Assembly (NCBI GenBank): GCA_028282185.1
Contig: JANQIJ010000213.1
Location: 1 to 6,007 of the forward strand
Source: Rhodospirillales bacterium
GTDB lineage: Bacteria; Pseudomonadota; Alphaproteobacteria; Rhodospirillales; Casp-alpha2
DNA: 6,007 nt
Direction: 5' to 3'
A program made the position numbers and the translations under genes. This document shows positions 5,672-6,007 of this stretch, piece by piece. Under the pieces are notes generated by a model. The model was given only the letters and a program-made list of their open reading frames with translations. It did not search any database and was not told the origin of the DNA. Each line of letters begins with the position of its first letter. Positions within the stretch are counted from its first letter, which is position 1.

Positions 5672-5812
5672 ATGAGAAAGATCTCCACATTCATCATTTT
5701 CCTTGCCTTGGCGCTGGTGCTGGGCGGCGGCACATTCCTCATGACCTGGGACATTCCCGCGCCGACGAGCGATATTGAAGAGGTTCTGCCCGATGACCGT
5801 TTCCCGAAATGA
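5672..5812 (+). CDS. 46-residue single-span membrane peptide
   Basis: The predicted product begins MRKISTFIIFLALALVLGGG, a basic N-terminus followed by one hydrophobic helix (about residues 5-24). A short polar tail follows, containing TWDIPAPT (25-32) and EEVLPDDRFPK (36-46). The hydrophobic segment ends without a clear signal peptidase site, so an N-terminally anchored inner-membrane peptide with a periplasmic tail is likeliest. I recall similar short proteins with a WDIPAP...DDRFP-like tail near aroK in other Alphaproteobacteria, but cannot verify this here; no function is known to me. A GTG at 5618 would add 18 residues, which seems less likely because the product would lose its basic start directly before the helix. 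The ribosome binding site is weak. Its last 20 bases overlap the next gene, suggesting coupled translation. Confidence 0.65.
   Translation: MRKISTFIIFLALALVLGGGTFLMTWDIPAPTSDIEEVLPDDRFPK
5777..5783 (+). promoter_or_regulatory. Ribosome binding site inside the membrane-peptide gene
   Basis: GAAGAGG lies 9 bases before the ATG at 5793, within the coding sequence of the upstream peptide. It supports 5793 as the start of the exported protein and allows translation to reinitiate or couple across the overlap. Confidence 0.6.
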
Positions 5813-6007
5813 TGCGGCCGGGTTCGATCACCGGCGCCGCGTGACGCGCCTGGCCCTGCCCGGCCTGTCGGTCATGGCGTTGCTGGCCCTGCCGGTCGTG
5901 GGTCTTGCCCAGACAGGAAGCCGGAGCGATGTTGTGACCGACCCGGCGCCATCGCCGAGCGCGATCACGCCTGGGCCATCGGCCGCCCCCGCCGACGGGT
6001 CGCTGGG
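5793..6007 (+). CDS. Exported protein of unknown function, N-terminal part only
   Basis: The reading frame is open from ATG 5793 to the window edge (71 codons visible). The N-terminus is MTVSRNDAAGFDHRRRVTR, then a hydrophobic stretch (about residues 20-39, LALPGLSVMALLALPVVGLA). This reads as a Sec signal peptide with a basic n-region and likely cleavage after VVGLA. The following visible residues (about 40-71) are rich in Pro, Ala, Ser and Asp (DPAPSPSAITPGPSAAPADG), like a flexible linker at the start of a periplasmic or surface protein. No domain is yet visible, so I cannot name a family. It overlaps the preceding gene by 20 bases in another frame and is probably co-transcribed with it. 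A twin-arginine route is unlikely, because RRRVTR lacks the usual RRxFLK context. Confidence 0.7.
   Translation, partial: MTVSRNDAAGFDHRRRVTRLALPGLSVMALLALPVVGLAQTGSRSDVVTDPAPSPSAITPGPSAAPADGSL

Overview
The window is ordinary-looking chromosomal DNA from a GC-rich alphaproteobacterium, most likely Rhodospirillales or a relative. This rests on the high GC content, the third-position GC bias, the protein families present and the order aroK-aroB-CNNM/CorC protein. No rRNA, tRNA, CRISPR array, transposase, phage gene or recognisable mobile element is visible.

Layout, left to right. (1) Positions 1-271, minus strand: the N-terminal part of a J-domain-type (DnaJ-like) protein with a Cys/His cluster; its C-terminus lies off the left edge. 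(2) Positions 272-567: an AT-richer divergent intergenic region. (3) Positions 568-849, plus strand: a small ribbon-helix-helix protein. (4) Positions 940-1548, minus: a DUF2889 protein, preceded by a 244-bp gap holding a perfect 17-bp tandem duplication. (5) Positions 1793-2242, minus: a stand-alone tandem-CBS protein. (6) Positions 2364-5450, minus: a compact operon read aroK, aroB, then a CNNM/CorC-type membrane protein with CBS and CorC_HlyC domains. (7) Positions 5451-5671: a divergent intergenic region with a plausible promoter. (8) From 5672, plus: a 46-residue single-span membrane peptide whose 3' end overlaps a gene for an exported protein that runs off the right edge.

How the genes fit together. 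AroB makes 3-dehydroquinate, the first ring of the shikimate pathway, and AroK phosphorylates shikimate later in the same pathway, so the pair supplies chorismate and aromatic amino acids. The CNNM/CorC protein downstream is probably a Mg2+ or cation transporter, or its regulator; its placement is recurrent in Alphaproteobacteria and its link to aromatic synthesis is unclear. As I recall it, in many relatives this operon is followed closely by bolA and the J-domain gene. Here the CBS, DUF2889 and ribbon-helix-helix genes lie between, so that interval looks like a lineage-specific insertion.

I do not see a new defence, mobile or biosynthetic system. The items most worth a second look are the overlapping membrane-peptide/exported-protein pair at the right edge, the accessory block at 568-2242 with its tandem repeat, and two GC-rich hairpins with a stop codon in the loop.
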